Positions 8,457 through 17,902 are shown, counted from the first letter of the stretch. The stretch: 64,000 nucleotides of DNA from JAQVEM01 sp964616545 (GCA_964616545.1 CAZTUA010000053.1:1-64000); one strand, 5' to 3'. Notes: generated by a model from the letters alone, not told the origin. Numbers and translations: made by a program.

Positions 8457-9374
8457 CTAATTTCCCTTATAAATACTAATAACTTCATCAAGAAAATTCA
8501 GGGCTTCATCCCGCGGCCTCTGGAAAGAGTTCCTTCCGATTATCGAACCGAATCCTCCGCCTTTCTTAATCTGTTTTATTTCTTCCATTACTTCTTTTCT
8601 ATCCTTTGCCGGTCCGCCGGAGAATATTACAATTCTTTTTCCGTTGAATCCACTCTGGATAACATGCCTTACCCTTTCTGTAAGTGTTCCTATCGGGATT
8701 TTGTATTTCTCGTATACTTTCTTTGCTTCTTCAAGTTCTATGTGTTCCGAAGGCGGTTTCACCTTTATCAGATGCGCCCCCAGCTGGGCTGCGATCTGAA
8801 CTGCATATGCCACAACGTCAACAGCAGTTTCACCTTCCTTTGATAGGCCTGAGCCTCTCGGATAGGACCATATTACCACTGCCAGGCCGTTTCTTTTGGC
8901 TTCCTGCGCTATTCCCCTTATTTCTTCATACATTTTCTTAAAATTAATACTGCCTGGATAGATAGTAAACCCCACTGCAGCACAACCCAGCCTCAATGCA
9001 TCTTCAACAGAGCCAGTCACAGCCGGAATAGGGTCAGGGCTATTGCTCAGTGAATCATTATTGTTCAGTTTTAAGATAAGCGGAATCTGGCCTGCGTATT
9101 CCCTTGCTACAGCCTGGATAAATCCCAGCGGCGCTGCATATGCATTAAGCCCGGCATCTATTGCAAGCTCTGCATGGTAGAGCGGGTCATATCCGGGTGG
9201 GTTGGGAGCAAAACTTCTCGCAGGGCCATGTTCAAAACCCTGGTCAACAGGTAAAATTACTGCCCTTCCGGTCCCTGCCAGTTTGCCGTGCATGAGTATG
9301 CTGTACAGATTCTTGATGGTTCCGGGGTTCTCATTATCATACCAGGAAAGTATTTCTTTTATCCTGTCATTCAT
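8457..9374 (-). CDS. Class I fructose-1,6-bisphosphate aldolase (DhnA/FbaB type)
   Basis: A 305-residue aldolase of the archaeal-type class I family (DeoC/FbaB fold). The N-terminal strand VILPVDQGFEHGP (residues 39-51) is the family hallmark. The Schiff-base lysine lies in HLIKVKPPSEH (Lys204 or Lys206). FSGGPAKDRK (251-260) forms the phosphate site. It should cleave fructose-1,6-bisphosphate to dihydroxyacetone phosphate and glyceraldehyde-3-phosphate in glycolysis or gluconeogenesis. GGGGAG is 4 bp before the ATG. The gene is monocistronic, divergent from the M23 peptidase gene. Confidence 0.92.
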   Translation of the reverse strand: MNDRIKEILSWYDNENPGTIKNLYSILMHGKLAGTGRAVILPVDQGFEHGPARSFAPNPPGYDPLYHAELAIDAGLNAYAAPLGFIQAVAREYAGQIPLILKLNNNDSLSNSPDPIPAVTGSVEDALRLGCAAVGFTIYPGSINFKKMYEEIRGIAQEAKRNGLAVVIWSYPRGSGLSKEGETAVDVVAYAVQIAAQLGAHLIKVKPPSEHIELEEAKKVYEKYKIPIGTLTERVRHVIQSGFNGKRIVIFSGGPAKDRKEVMEEIKQIKKGGGFGSIIGRNSFQRPRDEALNFLDEVISIYKGN

Positions 9375-9484
9375 ATAACTCCCCTTAAAAGAATGATTAT
9401 ATTGTTTATTATAGGATTTAAAGCATAAATAGTAAAATAATTGTTAATTATATTAAATTATTATATATTTGCGCTAATATTTAT

Positions 9485-9513
9485 TTGCATAATTATATAT
9501 CTGGTATTATAAT
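9485..9513 (+). promoter_or_regulatory. Sigma-70 type promoter for the M23 peptidase gene
   Basis: TTGCAT (9485-9490) and TATAAT (9508-9513) are separated by 17 bp, and the GTG start is at 9557 with AAGGGG before it. Confidence 0.55.
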
Positions 9514-9556
9514 ACTATCCTGCATATATTAAGAAATTTTAAAAAGGGGTTTTCTT

Positions 9557-10198
9557 GTGGCCGGTAAAATTATAAAAAAATCCCGAAATGTTTTTTGTAG
9601 CAATATGGCTGAAACTAAAAAAGCAAATAACAGAACTGCTGCAATCCGGATCCTGCCATTCTTTTTATTTATAGCTTTATTTTCCCTTGCATTAATAATC
9701 CTTCCTACGTCTCTGTACTCCGGGCATAAATCCCCCTTTGTAATACCGCTTGAAGGCGAGATTATAACGGGCTTCAGGCAGAGTTATTTTATTCCCGGCG
9801 AACAGAAATATCTAAAGCACACCGGAATAGATATAAAAGGCAAATTCGGACAGAAAGTAGCCGCAGCCGGAAATGGTATTGTTGCATATACCGGTTTTTC
9901 TCCTATTGGCGGAAGGACCCTTGTAATCAGGCATAATGATAAAATCAGGACCACCTATTTGAATTTAATGGCAATCTATGTTGCAACCGGGACATACGTC
10001 AGACAGGGAGAGGCCGTTGCCTGTATAGGGGCTTCCGATGACCCTTCCGGCGAGAGTCCGCACCTTCACTTCGGGGTAATTTATGATAATAAATATATTG
10101 ACCCGGAAGGATTATTAAAAATAGATTACAGCACTATCTCAAGATTTATTTATCCCGTGTATTTAAATGATGATTTTGATTTTAATATGGATATATGA
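9557..10198 (+). CDS. Membrane-anchored M23 (LytM/lysostaphin-type) peptidase
   Basis: A 213-residue protein with one transmembrane helix (about 31-52) and an extracytoplasmic M23 domain. Zinc and catalytic residues are His88 and Asp92 (HTGID) and His169/His171 (HLHFG). The usual YxHL motif reads YLNL, with Asn136 where the second catalytic-site histidine of lysostaphin-type enzymes sits. Activity could therefore be reduced, or the protein could be an activator like EnvC. It starts with GTG, placed 6 bp after AAGGGG. Expected role: cutting or binding peptidoglycan cross-links at the cell surface. Confidence 0.85.
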   Translation: MAGKIIKKSRNVFCSNMAETKKANNRTAAIRILPFFLFIALFSLALIILPTSLYSGHKSPFVIPLEGEIITGFRQSYFIPGEQKYLKHTGIDIKGKFGQKVAAAGNGIVAYTGFSPIGGRTLVIRHNDKIRTTYLNLMAIYVATGTYVRQGEAVACIGASDDPSGESPHLHFGVIYDNKYIDPEGLLKIDYSTISRFIYPVYLNDDFDFNMDI

Positions 10199-10209
10199 GC
10201 TGGAGGCGG

Positions 10210-10578
10210 TTAGCGATTGTCAAAATATGACTTCATGCTCTTTATTTCTTCATTAACCTTGCTGTCAATATCTTCTTTGCGCACCCCAAATTCAATTATA
10301 TTGAAAGTAAGTTTTATTTTTTCAAAAGTTTCCCTTAAAATACCTTTAATCTGCGGCTTTTGCGTCATATCAAGAATACTCAACTGCAGGTAGTCTTCTC
10401 CATCGGTGGTCGAGATTAGCTTCAGGTGTCCCAGTTGCGAGCAGCCGTTTTTTTTAAGATAAACGGTAATATTACGTGCAATCTCTCCTATTTTCTTGAT
10501 GAAGTCTTCCTTTTTTATTGGACTGGGCGAGGTTATTATTACTTTCCTGGTTAAGACTACTGAACCGTTAGTATTCAT
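10210..10578 (-). CDS. Conserved-looking hypothetical protein, 122 residues
   Basis: A soluble protein of mixed helix and strand with no signal peptide or cysteine cluster. The segment from about residue 10 has alternating strand-helix character (VVLTRKVIITSPSP, then an amphipathic helix) and there is a basic C-terminal helix. I do not recognise a family. It stands alone, convergent with the M23 peptidase gene (stops 12 bp apart). Coding is supported by codon use like its neighbours and by the lack of a competing frame. Confidence 0.5.
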   Translation of the reverse strand: MNTNGSVVLTRKVIITSPSPIKKEDFIKKIGEIARNITVYLKKNGCSQLGHLKLISTTDGEDYLQLSILDMTQKPQIKGILRETFEKIKLTFNIIEFGVRKEDIDSKVNEEIKSMKSYFDNR

Positions 10579-10751
10579 ATAATCTCTTTTTTCTTATTAA
10601 TTCTATATTGAAATTTTAATATTATGAGAGTTGGAAAAATAATTCTACCATAACTCAATATTATGTCAAAGTATTTTAAATTAACCATATTATAATTCTA
10701 GCGGCTACCATTAACGCTTCACGAACAATTTAAAAGCACGCTTTTAAGTAA

Positions 10752-12140
10752 TTATTTGCTTTCTATAGTTTCAGAACATTTTTTTGCAGCTTCCATAACT
10801 GCTTCGGAAAACGTTGGATGGGCATGAACGGTAGATGCGAGGTCATCTACCAGCAGTTCTCCCTTCATCGCCACAGCCACTTCATGTATAAGATCAGAGG
10901 CTCCGGGTCCAACTATATGGGCCCCGAGTATTTCTCTGGTTTTACTGTCTGCAATAATTTTTATAAAGCCTTCCGTTTCATCGGCTATATATGCTTTGCT
11001 GCTGGAACTGAAAGGGAATATACCTGTACATACATCTATATTTTTTTCCTTTGCCTGGTTTTCGGTCAACCCAACTGCACTTATTTCTGGAGATGTGAAT
11101 ATCGCCCTGGGTATAGCGTTATAACTCATTTCTTCCGCCCTGCCGGCTATATTCTCCACTGCAATTTCTCCTTCCATAGAAGCTACATGTGCATACTGGG
11201 AACCGCCTGTTACATCACCTATAGCATAAATGCCGTCAACACTTGTCTTAAGATAAGGGCTCACTTTTATATAACCATTTCTGTCCATTCCCACTCCCAC
11301 ATTTCCAAGGCCAATATTATTTGAATTTGGCTTTCTCCCTGCCGATATAAGTACTTTATCTACAGATACGCTGTGCCCCCCGCTTATGGTGCATTCAAAA
11401 TTCTTATTGCTTTTTTTAAAGCTATCTACTTTTGAATTTGTAAATATGTTAACATTTTTTTCTCTGAATACTCTTTGGATTATTTTTGAGATTTCTTCAT
11501 CTTCTGTTGATAATATCCCGGGGAGCATTTCAACTACGGTTACAGCCGGGCTAAAAGATGAAAAAATGTTTGCAAACTCGCATCCTATTACGCCCCCGCC
11601 TATAATCAAAAGTGATTCCGGTATTTCTTCAATAGATAATATACCGACGTTATCTAATACTCCGTCTTCCGATAGTTCAAATGGCTTCACATTTGCAGCC
11701 GAGGAACCAGTGGCAACAATTATATTTCTGGTTTTAATTTCAATTTTTTTATCGTCTGAAGCTTCTACAATAATTTTACCCTTTTCAGCTATTTCTCCTC
11801 TGCCTTTTATAAGTTTTATATTATTTTTACTAAAATCATTCTCAAGAGATTTTCTTAAATTACTGATTATACGGTCTTTTCGGGCCATAACTTTTCCAAA
11901 ATCAAGCACAGGAGCCGATACATCTATCCCGAAATTTCCGGCTTTTCTTATCTCTTCCAGCGTTCGGGCTGTATAATATAAAGCCTTCGTAGGTATGCAA
12001 CCATTATTTAAGCAAACTCCTCCCGGATTGCCTTTTTCAACCACTGCAACCGAAAATCCTTTTTTAGAGGCTCTAATAGCTGCCGCATAACCTCCAGGCC
12101 CACACCCGAGTATCGTGATATCTACTTCAAAGGTATTCAT
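10752..12140 (-). CDS. lpdA: Dihydrolipoyl dehydrogenase (E3)
   Basis: A 462-residue FAD-dependent E3 of normal length. The FAD motif GCGPGGYAA (12-20) is followed by the redox disulfide GGVCLNNGCIPTK (Cys43, Cys48). An NAD-binding GGGVIGCEFA and the C-terminal HAHPTFSE with the catalytic His441-Glu446 pair complete the family pattern. It reoxidises the lipoyl arm of the E2 subunit encoded nearby and reduces NAD+. GAAAGGAG precedes the ATG. It lies on the same strand as the E1-E2 genes but is separated from them by lipB (opposite strand) and a zinc-ribbon gene. Confidence 0.95.
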   Translation of the reverse strand: MNTFEVDITILGCGPGGYAAAIRASKKGFSVAVVEKGNPGGVCLNNGCIPTKALYYTARTLEEIRKAGNFGIDVSAPVLDFGKVMARKDRIISNLRKSLENDFSKNNIKLIKGRGEIAEKGKIIVEASDDKKIEIKTRNIIVATGSSAANVKPFELSEDGVLDNVGILSIEEIPESLLIIGGGVIGCEFANIFSSFSPAVTVVEMLPGILSTEDEEISKIIQRVFREKNVNIFTNSKVDSFKKSNKNFECTISGGHSVSVDKVLISAGRKPNSNNIGLGNVGVGMDRNGYIKVSPYLKTSVDGIYAIGDVTGGSQYAHVASMEGEIAVENIAGRAEEMSYNAIPRAIFTSPEISAVGLTENQAKEKNIDVCTGIFPFSSSSKAYIADETEGFIKIIADSKTREILGAHIVGPGASDLIHEVAVAMKGELLVDDLASTVHAHPTFSEAVMEAAKKCSETIESK

Positions 12141-12239
12141 TGCTCAATACTCCTTTCTCCGGATATTGTGTAAAGATAATATAATTATATTTTTTTGTAT
12201 GTTAAAATATGTCCGGGCAATCTATATTTTTATAACGTT

Positions 12240-12989
12240 ATGAAAATCCTAAAACAAAAAAATTTCTCAAAAGACAGTTTGCTGCATAATATAACTGCTG
12301 AAATCTTTTACAATCCCAATAAGCAGAACAGCATCTTATGCTTTGACTGCGGTCTTATCTCATACAAAAAAGCTTACGAAATACAAGTTCAAATATTTGA
12401 GACGGTAAAATCCCGGTCTCTGCCCGGTGTAATACTTCTGCTCGAGCACAACCCCGTAATAACAGCAGGGAGCAACAAAAATTTAAAAAATCTCCTGACA
12501 ACAGAAGAAACGCTCCGTCAGAATGATATAGAGCTTGTACAATCCGACCGCGGTGGCGATATAACGCTTCACTCTCCCGGCCAGATTGTCTGCTATACAA
12601 TTATAAATCTGACTCTGTTCGGAAAAGACCTTTCTCAATTTGTCTATAATCTTGAAGAGGTTGTAATAGACGTGCTTAAAAAATACGAAATATTTGCAAC
12701 AAGAATTGAAGGGCACAGAGGCGTATTTGTAAATGATGATAATAAAATAGCATCCATAGGTTTAAAAATTAAAAAATGGATCACCTTTCACGGTTTTTCG
12801 CTGAATGTAAATAACGACCCTGGATACTTTGATTATATTATAGCCTGCGGCCTCAGGGATTACCCCCAGACTACAATGAAAAAAATTTTAGAAAGACCTA
12901 TCAATATTTTCAATGTCAAAGAACAAATAATAGAAAGTTTCGGTAATGTTTTTAAAATATCTGTAGAAAAAATCAGGAAACTATTTTAA
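12240..12989 (+). CDS. lipB: Octanoyl-[acyl-carrier-protein]:protein octanoyltransferase LipB
   Basis: A LipB-family protein. The HNPVITAG segment (70-77 from Met at 12240), RGGDITLHSPGQ (104-115), the catalytic lysine in ASIGLK (Lys176) and the catalytic cysteine in IACGL (Cys203) are all present. It transfers octanoyl groups from ACP to lipoyl domains such as the one in the E2 encoded next to it. The core begins near residue 31, so there is a roughly 30-residue N-terminal extension. A TTG at 12195 would make it 15 residues longer. Neither start has a good ribosome site, so the start is uncertain. It is on the strand opposite the dehydrogenase genes. Confidence 0.9.
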   Translation: MKILKQKNFSKDSLLHNITAEIFYNPNKQNSILCFDCGLISYKKAYEIQVQIFETVKSRSLPGVILLLEHNPVITAGSNKNLKNLLTTEETLRQNDIELVQSDRGGDITLHSPGQIVCYTIINLTLFGKDLSQFVYNLEEVVIDVLKKYEIFATRIEGHRGVFVNDDNKIASIGLKIKKWITFHGFSLNVNNDPGYFDYIIACGLRDYPQTTMKKILERPINIFNVKEQIIESFGNVFKISVEKIRKLF

Positions 12990-12995
12990 GAAATA

Positions 12996-13349
12996 TTATT
13001 TGCTTTCTTTATTTTCACCATTGCCGTTTTCTTTTTTTAATACAGCATATATTTCCCTGATTACTTTTAATGGCTCCTTAAATAATCTTTTTGGGAAAAA
13101 CGGGGTCAGTGTCGCTAAAGCTTTTTTCATATCCTCGGTCATCCTGTGCGGTTTTGTAAGAATCCTGTTTATAAAATCCTCTGCGAAAACGGTCCTTAAA
13201 TGGCGCCTGTCTATTTCTATTTTTTTATTACAGTTATCGCACACCACACTTCTTAAGTAATTGCCAATGTAGTGTACAGTGTGGGTAGATTCCTTATTGC
13301 AGTTTATGCAAAAAAGCATTATTTTTGTTTCCCTGTCTTTTTTCACCAT
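12996..13349 (-). CDS. Zinc-ribbon protein resembling Firmicutes 'bh' protein
   Basis: A 117-residue protein with two CxxC knuckles (FCINC near residue 14 and VCDNC near residue 37) separated by about 20 residues, then a basic helical C-terminal half. The knuckle spacing and surrounding residues recall the small Bacillus protein annotated 'bh', whose function is unknown. AAAGGG sits 6 bp before the ATG. It is downstream of E2 on the same strand (26 bp gap), so it is probably the last gene of that transcript, and it is convergent with lipB. A role in the dehydrogenase complex is not shown. Confidence 0.6.
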   Translation of the reverse strand: MVKKDRETKIMLFCINCNKESTHTVHYIGNYLRSVVCDNCNKKIEIDRRHLRTVFAEDFINRILTKPHRMTEDMKKALATLTPFFPKRLFKEPLKVIREIYAVLKKENGNGENKESK

Positions 13350-13374
13350 TAAATACCCTTTGAATTTTAGAAAT

Positions 13375-14604
13375 TCAATTATTCAATTTTGAAGGATTTT
13401 CCAATAATTCTTTCATACTTTTAAGAAATTTCGCACCGTTTTTGCCATCAATTATTCTATGGTCGCAGGAAATAGAAAGATTCATAAAATATCCCTGCCC
13501 GGTTTTTCCATTCGTAACTACGGGTCCGGTATATATTTCTCCTACAGCAAGTACCGCAGCCTGCGGCGGGTTTATTATTGGAGAGAATGACCTCACTCCA
13601 TACATCCCAAGATTTGTAACCGTGAAAGTGCCTCCGGAAACATCTTCCGGACTTAGTTTTCCTTCCCTGGCTCTGCCTGTAATCTCAATTCTTCTTTTTG
13701 CGATATTCTCAATTGACAATCTGTCGCAGGTTTTAATAACAGGTACAACAAGTCCGTCTTCCAGTGAAACTGCAAGCCCGACATTTATGTCATCATATAT
13801 AATATGGCTGCCATCAGAATAAGTTGAGTTCAGTTCCTGATTAATCCGCAGCGCAGCTGCTGCTGATTTTAATATAAGATCTGTGTAGGTTATCTTTACT
13901 TTATGTTTTTTAAGCAGTTTTTCTTCCAGCTCCTTTTTAAATCCGGTAAGCTCTGTAACATTGGCCTCTATATTCAGAACTATATGCGGAATATTTGTTT
14001 TTGAGAAGCTCATCCGTTCTGCCGTTATTTTTCTCATGCCAGAAAGCTTTATGGACGACTTTACAGCAATTCCTTTTCCTGGAGTTTTCTCTTCCCCGGA
14101 CTCCGGTTCCTTCAGCTGACTGGAATAGGACATTATATCTTTCTTTTCTATCCTTCCGCCTGGTCCAGAACCTTTGATTTTTTCCAGTCTGTAGTCTATG
14201 CCCAGCTCTTCTGCAGTTCTTCTTGCAAGAGGCGATATTTTAACTCTTTTCCCGGACACAGCAGCAGATTTACCTGTACCGGCAGCCTTTCCTTCGACTT
14301 TCTGTGCATTAATTTCTGAAGTTTTCTCCGGCTTTGCCTCTTCTAATTTATCAGCAGGAATTTCTTCATCTTCTTCACCTATATATGCTACAATTCCGGT
14401 TACGGGAACCTCTTCTCCTTCATCTCTCAATATTTTTTTAAGTATCCCTGAATTATATGACTCAACCTCAATGGTAACCTTGTCCGTCATAACTTCAAAT
14501 AACACTTCCCCGGCTTCTACCTTATCTCCTTCTTTTTTATGCCACTTCTCAATCCTTCCGGATTCCATTGTTATTCCAAGTTTTGGCATGATAACTTCAT
14601 GCAT
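13375..14604 (-). CDS. 2-oxoacid dehydrogenase E2 (dihydrolipoamide acyltransferase)
   Basis: A 409-residue E2 with one lipoyl domain (1-78; lipoylated Lys42 in MTDKVTIE), an Ala/Lys/Glu-rich linker, an E1/E3-binding domain (about 121-158, VKISPLARRTAEELG ... GSGPGGRI) and a catalytic domain ending in SCDHRIIDG with His382. It forms the core of the complex and passes the acyl group from lipoamide to CoA. AGGAGG lies before the ATG. It follows E1beta after 134 bp on the same strand. The acyl specificity (acetyl from pyruvate or acetoin, or branched chain) cannot be settled from E2 alone. Confidence 0.93.
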   Translation of the reverse strand: MHEVIMPKLGITMESGRIEKWHKKEGDKVEAGEVLFEVMTDKVTIEVESYNSGILKKILRDEGEEVPVTGIVAYIGEEDEEIPADKLEEAKPEKTSEINAQKVEGKAAGTGKSAAVSGKRVKISPLARRTAEELGIDYRLEKIKGSGPGGRIEKKDIMSYSSQLKEPESGEEKTPGKGIAVKSSIKLSGMRKITAERMSFSKTNIPHIVLNIEANVTELTGFKKELEEKLLKKHKVKITYTDLILKSAAAALRINQELNSTYSDGSHIIYDDINVGLAVSLEDGLVVPVIKTCDRLSIENIAKRRIEITGRAREGKLSPEDVSGGTFTVTNLGMYGVRSFSPIINPPQAAVLAVGEIYTGPVVTNGKTGQGYFMNLSISCDHRIIDGKNGAKFLKSMKELLENPSKLNN

Positions 14605-14738
14605 CTTTTAAATTCCTCCTAATAATAAATTATAACTGACCTGCTATAAAAATCTATCTTTAATAAAACATGGACTATCCCGGCTTGAATTTTATACCCG
14701 GTATATAATAGAATGTTTTATGACCGCACCTTCTTATG

Positions 14739-15734
14739 CTAAATTTCACCCAGAATATCCAGAATTCCTTTTTCAATTCTCTCCACCCCGGGTATCATTT
14801 CACGCTCGAGCACCGGGCTGTATGGAACAGGGCAATTTCTCCCGGCAACCCTTGATACCGGCGCATCCAGCCAGTCAAATGCTTTTGCTGAAGCCTGTGC
14901 CGCAACTTCTCCCATAAATCCTCCAAAAACCGGAGCCTCTTCCACGCATAAAAGTCTTGTAGTCTTTTTAATTGAGTTCACTATGATTTCAACATCAAGA
15001 GGTCTCAATGTTCTTATATCTATTACCTCACACTCAATACTTCTCTCTTTTGAAAGCTTATCAGCTGCCTCAAGTGATTTCTGTACCATATAGGAAGTGG
15101 CTACTATGGTTATATCTGTTCCTTCCCTTTTAATGTCACCCTTTCCCAGCGGTATCTCATACATCTCCTCAGGAACATTCTGGACGCATTTTTTGTTTTT
15201 ATAAAGCAGCTTATGTTCTATAAAAATTACAGGATTATTATCGTTTATTGACGAGATTAAAAGCCCCTTCGCATCATATGGGCAGGAAGGCATAACGACT
15301 TTAAGGCCGGGTATATGCGCGACAAGCGCCTCCAGGCTCTGGGAGTGCTGGGCAGCAGCGCCGGTTCCTCCGCCCCCTGCGGTTCTTATTACCATTGGCA
15401 CGCTGGCTTTTCCGCCATACATGTAACATATTTTTGCAGCCTGGTTAACAATCTGGTCCATTGCTATTGTCATAAAATCCGAAAACATTATTTCAGCTAT
15501 CGGCCTCATACCGGTGATTGCGCTTCCTGCTGCAACTCCGATTATAGTTTCTTCGGAAATTGGCGTATTTCTTATCCTTTCCTTTCCAAATTCTTTGAGC
15601 ATCCCGACTGTTACGCCAAAGGCCCCTCCGTACTCGGCTATATCTTCTCCAATAAGATAAACATCGCTATCGTGACGCATCTTTTGCTGCATTGCCTCTC
15701 TTACCGCTTCAAGATATGTTAATTCTCTTTTCAT
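14739..15734 (-). CDS. 2-oxoacid/acetoin dehydrogenase E1 beta subunit
   Basis: A 331-residue transketolase-type beta subunit of standard length. It opens with ELTYLEAVREAMQQKM and continues with GEDIAEYGGAFGVT and the conserved AAAQHSQSLEALVAHIPGLK region that lines the thiamine diphosphate site. It pairs with the alpha subunit encoded 137 bp upstream to decarboxylate the keto acid or cleave acetoin and to load the lipoyl arm of E2. CGGAGG precedes the ATG. Confidence 0.93.
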   Translation of the reverse strand: MKRELTYLEAVREAMQQKMRHDSDVYLIGEDIAEYGGAFGVTVGMLKEFGKERIRNTPISEETIIGVAAGSAITGMRPIAEIMFSDFMTIAMDQIVNQAAKICYMYGGKASVPMVIRTAGGGGTGAAAQHSQSLEALVAHIPGLKVVMPSCPYDAKGLLISSINDNNPVIFIEHKLLYKNKKCVQNVPEEMYEIPLGKGDIKREGTDITIVATSYMVQKSLEAADKLSKERSIECEVIDIRTLRPLDVEIIVNSIKKTTRLLCVEEAPVFGGFMGEVAAQASAKAFDWLDAPVSRVAGRNCPVPYSPVLEREMIPGVERIEKGILDILGEI

Positions 15735-15871
15735 TTAAAACTTCCTCCGGTTTTCCGCCCTGCATTTACTTTATGCAATCACACTTAATCTTCCCTGAAT
15801 ATTTCCGGTATATGCTTTTTAAGCAAATATCCTCCTGGTACAGACAGAATTAAAAGACCAGAATACTTTTT

Positions 15872-16900
15872 TTATGAATATACATCATCTTCAACTTCGG
15901 AAGGGTCCGGAAACGGGCTGTCCTGAGCATATTTTACTGCTCTTTTTATTCCAGAGATTACTTTGGCCTCAAGCTCTTTATCTTCTTTTTCTGTTAATGT
16001 CCCTCCGTCAAATAATATTTTTTTATACCTGCCTATCGGGTCTTTTTCTATCCATTCCTTAACTTCTTCCTTTGTTCTGTATACCTGGGCATCACTTTTG
16101 GAATGCCCGCCCCACCTGTATGTAAGACTCTCAATTAAAACCGGACCGCTGCCGGCCCTGCATGCATCTGCAAAGTGGGAAACCGTATTAAATACCTCTG
16201 CCAGGTTATTGCCGTCAATAGTGATCCCATCTATTCCATAGGCAAGTTTCCTATCTGATATTTTTGCTATATTGAACGCTTCCTTTGCCGGTGTTGACAT
16301 CCCGTATACGTTATTCTCACAGAGATAGATTACCGGAAGTCCCCATATGGAAGCTATGTTCAAAGAACCGTGGAATATTCCCTGGTTGGCAGCTCCATCT
16401 CCAAAAAAACACACAACAACCCGTCCATTTTTTTTCATTTTACATGTAAGAGCCGCACCGGTTGCAATACCAATGCTGCCGCCTACCACCCCGTTTGCAC
16501 CGAGGTTTCCCGAGCTGACGTCAGCTATATGCATTGAACCGCCCTTGCCCCTGCAGTATCCGGTTCTTTTGCCAAAGAGCTCTGCCATCATTATATTAAT
16601 GTCTGCATCTTTTGATATGCAGTGGCCGTGCCCCCTGTGAGTAGATGTTATATAGTCATCTTTATTTATAGCATATATAGCTCCTACAGCAGTTGCCTCT
16701 TCACCCGTATACAGGTGGCATGTCCCATGAATCATCCCCCTTATTATGAATTGTTCGGCCTCACGCTCAAAATGCCTTATTTTATACATTTTCTCAAGCA
16801 TTTCTATCTTTACGCTATCCTTCAGACCCGTAAACTTATCTTTTATTCTGTGACCGTCAATTTTTATATATTTTTCTTTTTCCTCTGAATCCTTATTCAC
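15872..16900 (-). CDS. 2-oxoacid/acetoin dehydrogenase E1 alpha subunit
   Basis: A 342-residue thiamine-diphosphate subunit. The cofactor motif runs from GDGAANQG (167-174) to NNVYG (196-200). The phosphorylation-loop segment reads GGHSKSDAQVYRTKEE. HSKSD is more like acetoin dehydrogenase AcoA than pyruvate dehydrogenase, where HSMSD is usual. Acetoin or pyruvate are therefore both possible substrates, with acetoin slightly favoured. The start is GTG at 16900, overlapping the stop of the upstream regulator in a GTGA, which implies translational coupling. AGGGGA is the ribosome site. Confidence 0.92.
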   Translation of the reverse strand: MNKDSEEKEKYIKIDGHRIKDKFTGLKDSVKIEMLEKMYKIRHFEREAEQFIIRGMIHGTCHLYTGEEATAVGAIYAINKDDYITSTHRGHGHCISKDADINIMMAELFGKRTGYCRGKGGSMHIADVSSGNLGANGVVGGSIGIATGAALTCKMKKNGRVVVCFFGDGAANQGIFHGSLNIASIWGLPVIYLCENNVYGMSTPAKEAFNIAKISDRKLAYGIDGITIDGNNLAEVFNTVSHFADACRAGSGPVLIESLTYRWGGHSKSDAQVYRTKEEVKEWIEKDPIGRYKKILFDGGTLTEKEDKELEAKVISGIKRAVKYAQDSPFPDPSEVEDDVYS

Positions 16901-17847
16901 AATTTCCCCTGCTTATTAATACTTATTGCAGTTTCTTCATCTGTAATTAGCATATTTATAAACTTTCCCCTTAAGGCTCCAAGAATTACTTTCACTTTCC
17001 TTTCTCCAAAGGCTATCCCAATAATATTTTTAACATTTTTTAATCTCTCCTGAGAGATTCTTACAATCCTCTCATCAATCCTGTTAGGAACATGCTCCCC
17101 ATTCTCATTTATAAAAATAAGATTAACATCCCCGACCACTCCAAGGCTGCCCAGATATTTAAAATCTCCCATGCTAAAACAACCCGCTTTAATCAATGTA
17201 GAATCCGGACCAATATCACCCAGTCCCACAAGTGCCGTATTTATCCTTTCGGATAATTTAATTATTTCCCGGGTATTGCTTTCATTTTCTACAATTTCTC
17301 TTATCTCCCTGCTGTCAAGTATGGCGGGAGAATGTATTACATAACTTATGCTTTCCAGTCTGTCTGCAATATTTTTCGCAACTGCGTTAGTATGAAATCC
17401 AGCCCCTGTTTTTCCTAGGCCGCCGATTATCGGTACAACTGTTATCCCTGACTTTCCCTTTACATGGATATAGTCGGCTGCTCCTTTAAGTGAACTTCCC
17501 CAGCCAATTCCAAGGTAACTTCCATCTTCCAGCACCCTTTCAAACAGGTCGTTCAGCGCATCCCCTATCATCTTTAAAGTTTTTTCTTTTTTCTTAAAAG
17601 AGGGTACAACTATACATTCTTTTATTTTAAATTTTTTCTCAATCTCGTATTCCAGCAGAGAGTAGTATTCTTTTAAGGAATTTATTCTTATTTCAACGAT
17701 TCCGTCTTTCCTTGCCCTGTTCAGGTATCTTGATACCCTGGTTCTTGATATATTTAATTTATTTGCAATTTCCTGCTGGGTCAGCTCTTCCAGATAATAA
17801 AGGCCGGCTATTTTTGTTAAGAATTTTTTTCCAATGATATTTTCCAT
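16897..17847 (-). CDS. SorC/DeoR-like (sugar-binding) transcriptional regulator
   Basis: A 316-residue SorC-family regulator. The N-terminal helix-turn-helix is clear (LTQQEIANKLNISRTRVSRYLNRA, about 22-45). The rest is the sugar-phosphate-binding domain with GIGWGSSLKGA (about 116-126). It overlaps the E1alpha start by 4 bp, so it is the first gene of the dehydrogenase operon and most likely its regulator. Known SorC proteins sense phosphorylated sugars; the ligand here is unknown. A perfect palindrome TGCACA-TT-TGTGCA lies about 55 bp upstream of the start (17903-17916). Confidence 0.88.
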   Translation of the reverse strand: MENIIGKKFLTKIAGLYYLEELTQQEIANKLNISRTRVSRYLNRARKDGIVEIRINSLKEYYSLLEYEIEKKFKIKECIVVPSFKKKEKTLKMIGDALNDLFERVLEDGSYLGIGWGSSLKGAADYIHVKGKSGITVVPIIGGLGKTGAGFHTNAVAKNIADRLESISYVIHSPAILDSREIREIVENESNTREIIKLSERINTALVGLGDIGPDSTLIKAGCFSMGDFKYLGSLGVVGDVNLIFINENGEHVPNRIDERIVRISQERLKNVKNIIGIAFGERKVKVILGALRGKFINMLITDEETAISINKQGKL

Positions 17848-17902
17848 TTATTTCAGGCGGTACAGTTTTATTTAAAACCATGTTATAGCTCTTGATAATT
17901 AT

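Noticed and set aside
10202..10217. 16-base sequence GGAGGCGGTTAGCGAT repeated in inverted form at 22099-22114
   Set aside because: One 16-base match in 64 kb searched on both strands is about what chance allows. It has no partner repeat and no element boundaries.
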